Position numbers and translations under genes: made by a program. Positions 1 through 7,956 of a stretch of DNA of 64,000 bases are shown here, one piece after another. Location of the stretch: assembly GCF_020181615.1 (NCBI RefSeq), contig NZ_CP084029.1:785157-849156 (forward strand), given 5' to 3'. How positions within the stretch are numbered: position 1 is the stretch's first letter; every line of letters starts with the position of its first letter. This DNA is from [Mycobacterium] crassicus. GTDB taxonomy: Bacteria; Actinomycetota; Actinomycetes; Mycobacteriales; Mycobacteriaceae. The notes beneath the pieces are model-generated. The model did no database searches. It saw nothing but the letters and a program-made list of their open reading frames with translations, and was not told the DNA's origin.

Positions 1-1298
1 GCGGTCACCCGGCTCTCGGTGATCTCCAGCAGCGCGGCGGCCACGCCGAGCAGCGGATTGGTCTGAATCGGTGCCCGGTCGGCCAACTGGACCCGCAGCA
101 GGTGCGCCGGGTGATTCTCCCCGGCCAGCTCACCGAGCCCGAATGCGGCGACAATCAACGGGGCGTAGGTCTCGATGTCCGGGCACATCACGATGATGTC
201 GCGCGGTTGCAGCGTCGGGTCGTCGGCCAGAAGACCCAGCAGCACTTCACGCAGCACATCGATCTGACGTGCCGGGCCGTGGCAGGAGTGCACCTGCAGT
301 GACCGGTCGCTCGTGGCGAACACCCGCCCGTCGGGCCGGATCGCGTTGCCGGCCAAGTCCGACTGCAACCACCCCAACAAAGTGTCGGAACTTGCCGGAC
401 TGCCTAGGTATTCGTCGGTTTGCAGCTGTGGGAGCCCGCGCTGCATCTCGCGCAGGTCACGGCCGAGGGTCCGCAGCAGCGGGTGCTCGGCGGCAGTGCG
501 GCTGGTGTCCTCGATGCGGGGGATCGCCCCGTGCTCACCGCTCAGCGCCTGCCACAGTCGATCCGACGGGTGAGGCAGCCACAGGTGTAGCTGGTGGTGG
601 GTGGCCAACGCGCCGAGCAGTTCGATCTCAGTGCACGCCAAGCGGGTATGGCCGAACAGCGACAGCCGGGGCGGCAGCGTCTCGGCGGGAGCCTCCCGCA
701 GCCCGGCCAGGGTCTGTTCGTGGCGGACGTGTGGCGGGTCGATCCCCATAGCCGCGACCAGGGCGCGCCACAGCGGCGGCTGCCAGGCCAGATCAGTGTC
801 CAGGTCGCCGGGTGCATGGTTGAGCCAGTCGGCCAGCAGCTGCGGCCGCTGCCGGGCGTAGGAGGCGAACAATCCGGCCAGCCGGCGCGCCACCGCATAG
901 CGCCGGCCGCGGCGCAGCTCACCTTCCGGGCTGGGGTCGCCATGGCCCAAATGCTTTGCCAGCGTGGGACACCACGGCTCATCCAGGCTCGCGTCGATCA
1001 CCGCCAACAGCGGCCAGGTCATGGCATCCGGCGACCATGGATCGGCATCGCCGGCTCCGGTGATCTCGGCGATCAGCGAGATCGGGCTGCGAAACTCCAC
1101 ACCCGCACACACCCCGTCGCCCCCGGAACCGGCGCCCAACACGTGCGAGAGGCGCTGGGAGAGCCAACGCTCCACCCCGCGGGCCGGCACCAACACCAAC
1201 TCCTGGGCGAACGGATCGGCCGGCGGCGTCGCCAACAGTGCGCCCAGACCGTCGGCGAGGACGTCGGTGCGCTCGGCGCGGTGCAGGTGCAGTGCCAT
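1..1298 (-). CDS. recC: RecC subunit of exonuclease V, N-terminal part (cut by window edge)
   Basis: The minus strand is open from an ATG at 1298 to the window edge, giving the first 432 residues. The start reads MALHLHRAERTDVLADGLG, which I recognise as the usual mycobacterial RecC N-terminus, followed by the family segments FAQELVLVPARGVERWL and SFHSCHG-like CHGPARQIDVLREVLL. RecC is the non-catalytic, Chi-recognising scaffold of RecBCD, with an inactive helicase fold. In mycobacteria RecBCD is mainly tied to single-strand annealing. The remaining roughly two thirds, and presumably recB and recD, lie beyond coordinate 1. The gene is divergent from the thiol-oxidoreductase gene, with only about 96 bp between their starts. 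Identification is firm from the N-terminus and gene position next to the tRNA-Thr/had region. Confidence 0.9.
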   Translation of the reverse strand, partial: MALHLHRAERTDVLADGLGALLATPPADPFAQELVLVPARGVERWLSQRLSHVLGAGSGGDGVCAGVEFRSPISLIAEITGAGDADPWSPDAMTWPLLAVIDASLDEPWCPTLAKHLGHGDPSPEGELRRGRRYAVARRLAGLFASYARQRPQLLADWLNHAPGDLDTDLAWQPPLWRALVAAMGIDPPHVRHEQTLAGLREAPAETLPPRLSLFGHTRLACTEIELLGALATHHQLHLWLPHPSDRLWQALSGEHGAIPRIEDTSRTAAEHPLLRTLGRDLREMQRGLPQLQTDEYLGSPASSDTLLGWLQSDLAGNAIRPDGRVFATSDRSLQVHSCHGPARQIDVLREVLLGLLADDPTLQPRDIIVMCPDIETYAPLIVAAFGLGELAGENHPAHLLRVQLADRAPIQTNPLLGVAAALLEITESRVT

Positions 1299-1394
1299 CG
1301 CGGCCACCATAAACCGCGGCACCGACACCCGGCGTCGTGCGGCGCGGCCCGATTCGGGCTGAACCATCGGCCGGTCGGGATCGTGGTGCAAGTT

Positions 1395-1880
1395 ATGAGG
1401 ATCTACACCCTGGTAATGGCCGCCGTCGCCGCACTGGTTGTCGGGCTGGCCGGCCCACCGACCGCCACCGCCGCCGACGAGCGGCTGCAGTTCACCACCA
1501 CCACCATCGACGGGACCCCCTTCAACGGCGCCGGCCTGCAGGGCAAACCCGCCGTGCTGTGGTTCTGGCGCCCGAGCTGCCCGTTCTGCAACGCCGAAGC
1601 GCCGTCGGTGAGCCAGGTCGCGGCCGCCAACCCTCGGGTGACCTTCGTCGGGGTGGCGGGGCGCGCCGATGTGGCGTCGATGCAGGACTTCGTGAACAAG
1701 TACCACCTGAACTTCACCAACCTCAACGACGCCGACGGCTCGATCTGGGCGCGGTTCGGGGTGCCGTGGCAGCCCGCGTACGTGTTCGAGCGCTCCGATG
1801 GCACCTCGACCTTCGTGAACAACCCGACTTCGGCGATGTCACAACAGGAGTTGTCCGACCGGGTCGCGGCGCTGACGTAG
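1395..1880 (+). CDS. mpt53: Secreted DsbE/MPT53-like thiol-disulfide oxidoreductase
   Basis: A 161-residue thioredoxin-fold protein. Residues 1-27 form a Sec signal peptide ending in TATAA, with AxA-type cleavage and no lipobox cysteine, so the mature protein should be secreted. The active site is WRPSCPFC (CxxC about residue 59), followed by the cis-proline region near VPWQPAYVF. It resembles M. tuberculosis MPT53 (Rv2878c), an extracytoplasmic disulfide oxidoreductase. I chose ATG 1395 because the signal peptide begins there; the frame stays open far upstream but that part lies over recC. The stop is followed directly by the GTG of the membrane partner at 1881, so the two are translationally coupled. 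Confidence 0.85.
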   Translation: MRIYTLVMAAVAALVVGLAGPPTATAADERLQFTTTTIDGTPFNGAGLQGKPAVLWFWRPSCPFCNAEAPSVSQVAAANPRVTFVGVAGRADVASMQDFVNKYHLNFTNLNDADGSIWARFGVPWQPAYVFERSDGTSTFVNNPTSAMSQQELSDRVAALT

Positions 1881-2708
1881 GTGAACCAGAACCTGACCGG
1901 CCTGGCCTTCGCCGCGGGCTTGGTGGCCGCGCTCAATCCGTGTGGGTTCGCGCTGCTGCCCGCCTATCTGGCGTTGGTGGTGCGCGGTGAGCCGGGCGGC
2001 GGACGGGCCGCGGTCGGGCGTGCGCTGGCGGCCACCGCCGCGATGACACTCGGGTTTCTGGCGGTGTTCGGCGTGTTCGGGTTGCTGACTGTGACGGTGG
2101 CGGCGCGTGTTCAGCGTTACCTGCCCTACGCCACGGTGGTGATCGGCATGGTGCTGGTCGGGCTCGGTGGCTGGCTGCTGGCGGGTCGCCGGCTCGCGGT
2201 CGCGTCCTTCGGCGGACGATGGGCGCCCACCGCCCGGATCGGGTCGATGCTGGGCTACGGGGTGGGCTACGCCTGCGCGTCACTGGGCTGCACGATCGGC
2301 CCGTTCCTGGCGGTCACCGGGGCGGCCTTGCGCGGGGGCCTGAACGCGGTGACGGTCTATCTGGCCTACGCGGCCGGGTTCGGTCTTCTGGTCGGGGTGT
2401 TGGCGATATCGGTGGCGCTGGCACGCTCGGCGCTGATCGACCGGATGCGCCGAATCACCGGTTACGCCAGCCGGATCAGCGGTGCACTGCTGATGGTCGT
2501 CGGGCTCTACGTCGGCTACTACGGGTTTTACGAGGTTCGGTTGTTCGAGCTGGGCGCGGGGTCGGGCGACCGGGTGCTGGCCGCGGCCGGGCGGCTACAG
2601 GGCACCCTCGCCGGGTGGGTGCACCAGCACGGGGCCTGGCCGTGGCTGGCGGTGCTGGCCGTTGTCGCGTCGGGGGCGTTGCTGCGCTTCCGCCGACCCG
2701 GTCGGTGA
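1881..2708 (+). CDS. CcdA/DsbD-type membrane electron-transfer protein
   Basis: A 275-residue polytopic membrane protein with about six hydrophobic segments. The two cysteines that define CcdA/DsbD transmembrane reductant carriers are visible: NPCGF in the first helix (about residue 21) and SLGCTIGPF in a later helix. Such proteins move electrons from cytosolic thioredoxin to an outer thioredoxin-fold protein. The GTG start abuts the stop of the MPT53-like gene, the same pairing as Rv2878c-Rv2877c in M. tuberculosis, so it is probably the redox partner of that protein. It could also serve cytochrome c maturation, but no ccs genes are near. Confidence 0.8.
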   Translation: MNQNLTGLAFAAGLVAALNPCGFALLPAYLALVVRGEPGGGRAAVGRALAATAAMTLGFLAVFGVFGLLTVTVAARVQRYLPYATVVIGMVLVGLGGWLLAGRRLAVASFGGRWAPTARIGSMLGYGVGYACASLGCTIGPFLAVTGAALRGGLNAVTVYLAYAAGFGLLVGVLAISVALARSALIDRMRRITGYASRISGALLMVVGLYVGYYGFYEVRLFELGAGSGDRVLAAAGRLQGTLAGWVHQHGAWPWLAVLAVVASGALLRFRRPGR

Positions 2709-2765
2709 TATGCGCGGCCGCCACAAACCCCGACGCCGACGCCGCGCCCTCGTAGGGTGGAGTTT

Positions 2766-3929
2766 GTGAAAGCCGTCAGCTGTAAGAATGCGCAACTCGA
2801 TGTCATCGACCTGCCCACCCCGGTTCCGAACAAGGGCCAGCTCCTGCTCGACGTGCTGTACTCCGGCATCTGCGGGTCGGACCTGCACGCTCGCCAGCAC
2901 TGCGACGAGGTCGCCGATGTCATGGCAGTGACCGGCTACGACGGCTTCATGCGCTCCGATCAACAGGTGGTGTTCGGGCACGAATTCTGCGGCGAAGTCC
3001 TCGACTACGGCCCCGGAACCCGCAAGGCGCCGCGGGCCGGCACCCGGGTGGTGGCGGTACCGCTGCTGCGGCAAGGCAAGGACATCCATGCGATGGGATT
3101 GTCGGTGTCGGCTCCGGGCAGTTACGCCGAGCAGATGGTGGTCGAGCAGTCGCTGGCGCTGCCGGTCCCCAACGGGCTGTCGTCACAGGCCGCCGCACTG
3201 ACCGAGCCGATGGCCGTGGCCTGGCACGCCGTGCGGCGCGGCGAGGTGCGCAAACGCGATGTGGCCATCGTGATCGGCTGCGGGCCGATCGGGCTGGCGG
3301 TGGTGTGCATGCTCAAGGCGCGCGGAGTACGCACCGTGATCGCCAGCGACTACTCGCCCGGCCGGCGAGCGCTGGCGACCCGGTGCGGCGCCGACATCGT
3401 CGTCGACCCGGCGCAGGACTCGCCGTACGCGGCGGCCGCGGGCCACGGCCACCTGGAAAAGGCACCGGACGCGCTCGACTTGGCGGTGGGCACCGTGGAC
3501 AAGCTCTACAGGGCGCGGCTGCCCTGGTGGCATGTCTGGCGGGCCGCCGAACTCGTCGGCGCGGCCACCCCGAAACGGCCCGTCATCTTCGAATGCGTCG
3601 GGGTTCCCGGCGTCATCGACGGCATCATCGCCGGCGCCCCGCTGTTCTCCCGGGTCGTGGTGGTCGGGGTGTGCATGGGAACCGACGCCATCCGGCCCGC
3701 CATGGCGATCAACAAGGAGACCGACCTGCGGTTCGTGTTCGGCTACACCCCAATGGAATTCCGGGACACCCTGCACATGATCGCCGACGGCAAGGTCGAC
3801 GTCACGCCGCTGATCACCGGGACGGTCGGACTGGACGGGGTGGCGAACGCGTTCGAGGCCCTGGGCGACCCGGCGCGGCACGCCAAGATCCTGATCGACC
3901 CGAAGAGCGCGCTGCAGGAGGTGGCATGA
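2766..3929 (+). CDS. Zinc-dependent medium-chain alcohol/polyol dehydrogenase
   Basis: A 387-residue MDR-superfamily dehydrogenase. The catalytic zinc site is visible as SGICGSDLH (Cys36) and GHEFCGEV, and the nucleotide fold as VIGCGPIGLAVV. The four-cysteine structural zinc lobe common in ADHs is absent: residues 95-125 have no cysteine cluster. The start is ambiguous: GTG 2766 gives MKAVSCKN, typical of the family, while GTG 2757 adds three residues. The stop overlaps the start of the phosphofructokinase gene (ATGA), so the two form an operon. That suggests a role in sugar or polyol oxidation feeding glycolysis, but the substrate cannot be read from the sequence. Confidence 0.75.
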   Translation: MKAVSCKNAQLDVIDLPTPVPNKGQLLLDVLYSGICGSDLHARQHCDEVADVMAVTGYDGFMRSDQQVVFGHEFCGEVLDYGPGTRKAPRAGTRVVAVPLLRQGKDIHAMGLSVSAPGSYAEQMVVEQSLALPVPNGLSSQAAALTEPMAVAWHAVRRGEVRKRDVAIVIGCGPIGLAVVCMLKARGVRTVIASDYSPGRRALATRCGADIVVDPAQDSPYAAAAGHGHLEKAPDALDLAVGTVDKLYRARLPWWHVWRAAELVGAATPKRPVIFECVGVPGVIDGIIAGAPLFSRVVVVGVCMGTDAIRPAMAINKETDLRFVFGYTPMEFRDTLHMIADGKVDVTPLITGTVGLDGVANAFEALGDPARHAKILIDPKSALQEVA

Positions 3930-5050
3930 CCTCGGGCATCAAGCGCATCGCGATCAGCACCGGGGGTGGGGATGCCCCCGGCCTGAACGCCGTCATCTCC
4001 GCCGCCACCAGGGCCGCCCACAACCGCGGCTGGGACGTCGTCGGAATCCGCGACGGCTTCAACGGGATGCTGCTGGGCGACGACTACCCCGACGGCGGGC
4101 TGATCGAGCTGACCCGCGACCGGGTGCGCGGCATCATCCATCAGGGCGGCACCATCCTGGGCAGCACCAACCGCGGCAACCCGACCGCCTACCCGGTACA
4201 GCAGGCCGACGGCAGCTGGATCGAGCAGGATCGCACCGAGGAGTTGCTCGAGCGGTTCGCGCAGCACGGGATCGACGCGTTGATCACCGTCGGCGGCGAC
4301 GGCTCCCTGACGATCGGCAACCATCTGCACGAAGCCGGGCTACGACTGGTCGGGGTGCCCAAGACAATCGACAACGACCTGGACCGCACCATGGCGACGT
4401 TCGGTTTCGACAGTGCCGTCGACTTCGCCTCGGAGTGCATCGACCGGCTGTTCTCCACCGCCACGTCACACGGCCGGATCATCGTGGTGGAGGTGATGGG
4501 CCGCTACGCCGGCTGGATCGCGCTGAACGCCGGCTTGGCGTCGGGGGTGCACGCCATTCTGATCCCGGAGATCCCGTACCGCCTCGAGCCGGTGGCCGAG
4601 CTGATCGCCCAACGCGCACAACGGGGTTCGAAATATTCGATGGTGTGCGTCGCCGAGGGTGCCAAACCGGTGGGCGGGGAGTACACCGTGGCCGCCAAGT
4701 CGGTGGGTCAGGCCGAACGCCTCGGTGGCATCGGCGCCAAGGTGGCCGCCCAGTTGGAGGAGTTGACCGGCCGGGAGTCGCGCGCCGTGGTGCTCGGCCA
4801 CCTGCTGCGCGGCGGATCGCCGTCGTCCACCGATCGGCTGCTGGGGCTGCGGTTCGGGGCCGCCGCGGTGCGTGCCCTCGACGAGGGGCGCAGTGGGGTG
4901 ATGGTGGCGCTCAATCCGCCGACGGTGGACTACGTGCCGCTGTCGGAAGCCACCAGTCGCCAGAAGACCGTTCCGGTGGACTGTGATTCGATCCAGACGG
5001 CGCGCGACATCGGGGTCAGGTTCGGCGACGAGGACATCGGCCATAGCTGA
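3926..5050 (+). CDS. pfk: 6-phosphofructokinase, group III type
   Basis: 374 residues matching the PFK family: STGGGDAPGLNAVI at the N-terminus, GGTILGSTNRGNP, GGDGS at 123-127, PKTIDNDLDRT at 145 onward, and the substrate-binding MGRYAGWIALNAGLASG. Gly126 is the residue usually linked with ATP use, whereas Lys146 in PKTIDND is typical of pyrophosphate enzymes. Several actinobacterial ATP-PFKs carry this combination, so ATP is the more likely donor but not proven. It is clearly different from the PFK I recall for M. tuberculosis (PfkA, which has GGEGT), so it may be an extra isoenzyme. It overlaps the dehydrogenase gene by four bases (ATGA). Confidence 0.88.
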   Translation: MTSGIKRIAISTGGGDAPGLNAVISAATRAAHNRGWDVVGIRDGFNGMLLGDDYPDGGLIELTRDRVRGIIHQGGTILGSTNRGNPTAYPVQQADGSWIEQDRTEELLERFAQHGIDALITVGGDGSLTIGNHLHEAGLRLVGVPKTIDNDLDRTMATFGFDSAVDFASECIDRLFSTATSHGRIIVVEVMGRYAGWIALNAGLASGVHAILIPEIPYRLEPVAELIAQRAQRGSKYSMVCVAEGAKPVGGEYTVAAKSVGQAERLGGIGAKVAAQLEELTGRESRAVVLGHLLRGGSPSSTDRLLGLRFGAAAVRALDEGRSGVMVALNPPTVDYVPLSEATSRQKTVPVDCDSIQTARDIGVRFGDEDIGHS

Positions 5051-5115
5051 TCCGGAACGGCGCCGGGGCGACCGGAAGGCGCCTACGGCATCGACTCCGT
5101 TCGCACCGCCGCGGA

Positions 5116-5733
5116 TCAGAACAACACCGTAAACCTCTGTCGCAGCACCAGATCGGTGAGCACGTCGGTGCGTTCGGAGAGCCGCCAAGCCTGAACGTCG
5201 AACGCCTGCGCGGCGAAGAACGCAAAGTTGGCCGAGGTCTCCGGGGTGGTACGCGACCGGTACACGATGGCGTCCGGGCATTCCTCGGGCTCGGGCCACC
5301 AGCGCCGCACGGCATCGGCGAGGCTCTGACAGGTGGCCCACACCACGTCGTGCTGGCCGGTGCTGATCTGGTCGTCGACCCCTAGGGCGTCCAGGTTGCG
5401 TTCGGTGCGCAGATCGAGCACCCGCAGGTGCCGGGCGGCGGTCAGGCGCACCAGGTGGTGGCCGGCATGGTCGGACGGCACCACCAGCCCGGTCAGCCGG
5501 TAGCGCTCCCGGAACGCCCCGACGAGACCGGTTGCGGCGTAACGGGTCCGGAATTTCCCGGTCAGTGGGTCGAAGCGGTAGCGCGGTTCGGCGAACCCGT
5601 CCCACTCCCACTGGTCGGGGTGCTGTGCGTCGAGGCGCCACAACGGGGTTCCGGCGGTGATCCGGCGGCGGCGCAGCCCGGTCGGCCGGGCCTCGGGCAG
5701 CGGTGCCCGATAGCCGGCGGGAAGCTCAGGCAC
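5116..5733 (-). CDS. RES-domain toxin (NAD+-consuming family)
   Basis: A 205-residue protein with RES-domain features: an early Arg in TPLWRLDAQ, a Tyr-Arg pair and Glu in RTRYAATGLVGAFRERY, and the later Ser/Asn region VYRSRTTPETSANFAFF. RES proteins such as M. tuberculosis MbcT degrade NAD+ by phosphorolysis and act as toxins. The gene starts inside the end of the upstream antitoxin gene (8 nt overlap), the usual antitoxin-toxin order of Xre-RES modules. Length (about 200 aa) fits the family. Product class is well supported; toxicity and chemistry are inferred from family. Confidence 0.82.
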   Translation of the reverse strand: MPELPAGYRAPLPEARPTGLRRRRITAGTPLWRLDAQHPDQWEWDGFAEPRYRFDPLTGKFRTRYAATGLVGAFRERYRLTGLVVPSDHAGHHLVRLTAARHLRVLDLRTERNLDALGVDDQISTGQHDVVWATCQSLADAVRRWWPEPEECPDAIVYRSRTTPETSANFAFFAAQAFDVQAWRLSERTDVLTDLVLRQRFTVLF

Positions 5734-6241
5734 CGAGCGCGGTCAGCAGTCGCCGGGCGGCCGCGGCGGTGTCCGGGTGGCGCAGGGCCTCGGCGATCGA
5801 GGTGTCGCCCAACTCGTCATGGGTGAGCCGCATGATCCGGTCGCAGGCCAACGGGTCGGTGCTGAACCGGCCCAGCAGGTCCAGGATCTCGGGCAGATCG
5901 GAACGCATCCGGTCGGCGTCGAACTGCCAGGCCGGGAACCAGGTCTGGTTGCCCACGGCCGCCCCGATGAGCTTGCCGCGGCTGCGCAGCCGGTGCACGG
6001 CCTGCGGTGTGCCGAGCCGCAGCAGCGCCTGAACCTGCGGAGTGGGCAGTGCGCCGGCGACGAAGTCGTCGGTGAGGGCGGCGCGGCGCTGGTCGTTCAG
6101 CGCGTGTGCGGCGATGCGCTCCAGGGTGCCCTGCGGCGCGGTCGGCGCGTCCAGCAGGGCATCGAGCACCTGGGCGAAGCCGGCGTCGGCCCGGGCGCGC
6201 TCGGCGACCTGGCGGGCGATCGGTGCGACGGTGGTGGGCAT
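5726..6241 (-). CDS. Xre/MbcA-like antitoxin partner of the RES toxin
   Basis: A 171-residue protein preceding and overlapping the RES gene by 8 nt. The middle holds a helix-turn-helix-like segment, LGTPQAVHRLRSRGKLIG, followed by WFPAWQFD. The C-terminus (about 120-171) ends in LGDTSIAEALRHPDTAAAARRLL, resembling the toxin-binding domain of Xre/MbcA/ParS antitoxins. It is longer than many family members, owing to a helical N-terminal region of about 60 residues. In this family the antitoxin blocks the toxin active site and represses its own promoter. No obvious operator palindrome is visible in the 235 bp upstream. Assignment rests on C-terminal character and partner gene. Confidence 0.7.
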   Translation of the reverse strand: MPTTVAPIARQVAERARADAGFAQVLDALLDAPTAPQGTLERIAAHALNDQRRAALTDDFVAGALPTPQVQALLRLGTPQAVHRLRSRGKLIGAAVGNQTWFPAWQFDADRMRSDLPEILDLLGRFSTDPLACDRIMRLTHDELGDTSIAEALRHPDTAAAARRLLTALGA

Positions 6242-6475
6242 GCGTTCATGCTACCCGCGGCGGCGCAGTATTGAAACAATCGAAACAGATACTAATTGGG
6301 ACGAACGCCCCCAGCGGCGACCAGGCGCCCAGCGCGTCGACCCCATCCGCCGGCCAGGACTGCACCGCGCCGGCCGCCCGGATCACCGGATCATCGGCAT
6401 CGGCTCCGGCGAGTTACAGCCGGATCTCGAAGCGGTGCGATGCTCCCAACGTGAAACCCATTGTGGCGGTGTCGA

Positions 6476-6979
6476 TCACGACCTCGCCAGCGCCTGCACC
6501 CGATCGCTCAGCTGGGCCTCGGGCAGCGAGCCCCGCACCACCTCGACCCGGCCGTTCGGGCTGACGAAGGCGTACGCGGGCTGGTGGGTCACCCCGAACT
6601 TGGCCCACACCGTGGCGTCGCTGTCGGCCAACTCGGTGAAGCCGTCCACCCCGTACTTGGCGACGAAATCCTGCAATGTGGACGGCTGATCCCGCGCGCC
6701 CACCCCGACGAACGTCACCCGCGGGTTCGCCGCGGCCACCCGCGCGACCAGCGGCGCGTCCTTCTGGCAGGTGGGGCACCACGGCGCCCAGAACCACAGC
6801 ACCGCCGGCCTGCCATTGAGGCTGGCACCGCTGAACGTCCGGCCGTCGAGGGTTTGCGCGGTGAAGTCGAGTTGCGTGCCGTCGGTGGGCGTCTGCGACC
6901 CGCATCCCGCGACGAACAGCACCGCCGCGGCGAGAAGGACGACCAGTCGATGCAGCCGAAAAGCCTTCGCGCGGGGCAT
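6476..6979 (-). CDS. DsbF-like thioredoxin-fold lipoprotein
   Basis: 167 residues beginning with a lipoprotein signal: hydrophobic VVLLAAAVLFVAGC with the lipobox VAGC (Cys26). The mature part is a thioredoxin fold with WAPWCPTC as active site and THQPAYAF with the cis-proline. It resembles M. tuberculosis DsbF (Rv1677) and is a paralogue of the MPT53-like protein at 1395-1880, sharing the PAVLWFW and AANPRVTFVGV blocks. It should be anchored outside the membrane and act in disulfide formation. It stands alone, divergent from the SRPBCC gene. The roughly 235 bp between its end and the antitoxin start holds no convincing gene. Confidence 0.85.
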   Translation of the reverse strand: MPRAKAFRLHRLVVLLAAAVLFVAGCGSQTPTDGTQLDFTAQTLDGRTFSGASLNGRPAVLWFWAPWCPTCQKDAPLVARVAAANPRVTFVGVGARDQPSTLQDFVAKYGVDGFTELADSDATVWAKFGVTHQPAYAFVSPNGRVEVVRGSLPEAQLSDRVQALARS

Positions 6980-7023
6980 GTCGCCGAGTATGCCATCGGT
7001 GTGCAGGGGACTAGGGTCCTTGC

Positions 7024-7461
7024 ATGGCCCGCGGACGCCTTGAGCACACCGCCGACATCGCAGCGCCGGCCGAGCAGGTGGCGGAGTTTCTGACCGACCT
7101 GGTCAACTACGAAGCACTGCATCCGATGCTGGTGGACGTACGCCGAATCCCCGGCGGCGCCGACGGCGCCACCCGATACCTGGCCCCGCACCGCATGCGC
7201 CTGTACGGGATACCGATCCGGTTCACCTGCCGGGTGGACCTGCGCAGCGACGCCCCCGGCGACATCCGCACCCACACGCTGCAGCGGCCGGGCATCGAAA
7301 TGTGGTCCACCCTCACGGTGCGCCCGCATGCCGGCGGCACCCGACTGCACGAGCAGGTAGACATCAAAGCTCCCAGGCTGTTGATGAACACCGTGCTGCG
7401 CGACGGCGGCAGCTCGCACGCCGCGATGTGGAACAACCTGCGCAACCATTTCGAAGGCTGA
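7024..7461 (+). CDS. SRPBCC-fold (START/polyketide-cyclase-like) protein
   Basis: A 145-residue soluble protein. The pattern HTADIAAPAEQVAEFLTDL at the N-terminus, alternating beta-strand segments, and a long C-terminal helix (LRDGGSSHAAMWNNLRNHF) fit the SRPBCC helix-grip fold, which binds hydrophobic ligands. The specific ligand is unknown. No signal peptide is present. The next gene, cyanase, follows after about 20 nt on the same strand, so the two could be cotranscribed, but no functional link is evident. Confidence 0.65.
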   Translation: MARGRLEHTADIAAPAEQVAEFLTDLVNYEALHPMLVDVRRIPGGADGATRYLAPHRMRLYGIPIRFTCRVDLRSDAPGDIRTHTLQRPGIEMWSTLTVRPHAGGTRLHEQVDIKAPRLLMNTVLRDGGSSHAAMWNNLRNHFEG

Positions 7462-7484
7462 CCAATACGGGCATGCTGGAGTCT

Positions 7485-7946
7485 ATGAACCGCAACGAGA
7501 TCACCGAACAGATCGTGTTGGCCCGCCTGGCCAAGGGGCTGACCTGGCAGGAGCTGGCCGACGCGATCAAAAAGCCGGTGGTCTGGACGACGTCGGCACT
7601 GCTGGGCCAGCACCCGATCCCCGCCGAGTCGGGCGAGATCCTGGTCGATCTGCTGGGATTGGACCGAGCCGTGATCCCGGTACTGGCCGCGGTGCCGATG
7701 CGGGGCGGGGCGCCCGGCCGGGAATCTCAAGTGCCCACCGATCCGACCATCTACCGGCTCCACGAAGCGGTGACCGTCTACGGTCCGGCGCTCAAGGAAC
7801 TGATCCATGAGCAGTTCGGTGACGGCATCATGAGTGCGATCAACTTCAGTGTCGACATCGACCGCAAGCCGCACCCCGGCGGTGATCGGGTGGTGATCAC
7901 CCTCGACGGCAAATTCCTGCCCTACGAGTGGAATTCAGCGGACTGA
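7485..7946 (+). CDS. cynS: Cyanate hydratase (cyanase)
   Basis: 153 residues from ATG 7485, which has GGAG just upstream; ATG 7473 would add four residues. The protein has the N-terminal helix-turn-helix-like domain of CynS and the signature VPTDPTIYRLHE ... HEQFGDGIMSAINFSVD. The three catalytic residues of E. coli CynS (Arg96, Glu99, Ser122) correspond to Arg91, Glu94 and Ser117 here, with constant spacing. The enzyme converts cyanate plus bicarbonate to ammonia and CO2, and needs carbonic anhydrase elsewhere. No cynT, cynR or cyanate transporter gene lies beside it. I recall no cynS in M. tuberculosis. Confidence 0.92.
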   Translation: MNRNEITEQIVLARLAKGLTWQELADAIKKPVVWTTSALLGQHPIPAESGEILVDLLGLDRAVIPVLAAVPMRGGAPGRESQVPTDPTIYRLHEAVTVYGPALKELIHEQFGDGIMSAINFSVDIDRKPHPGGDRVVITLDGKFLPYEWNSAD

Positions 7947-7956
7947 GCCGCGACCG

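Noticed and set aside
594..1394. Upstream extension of the MPT53-like gene
   Set aside because: It runs over recC on the other strand; the signal peptide shows that ATG 1395 is the start.
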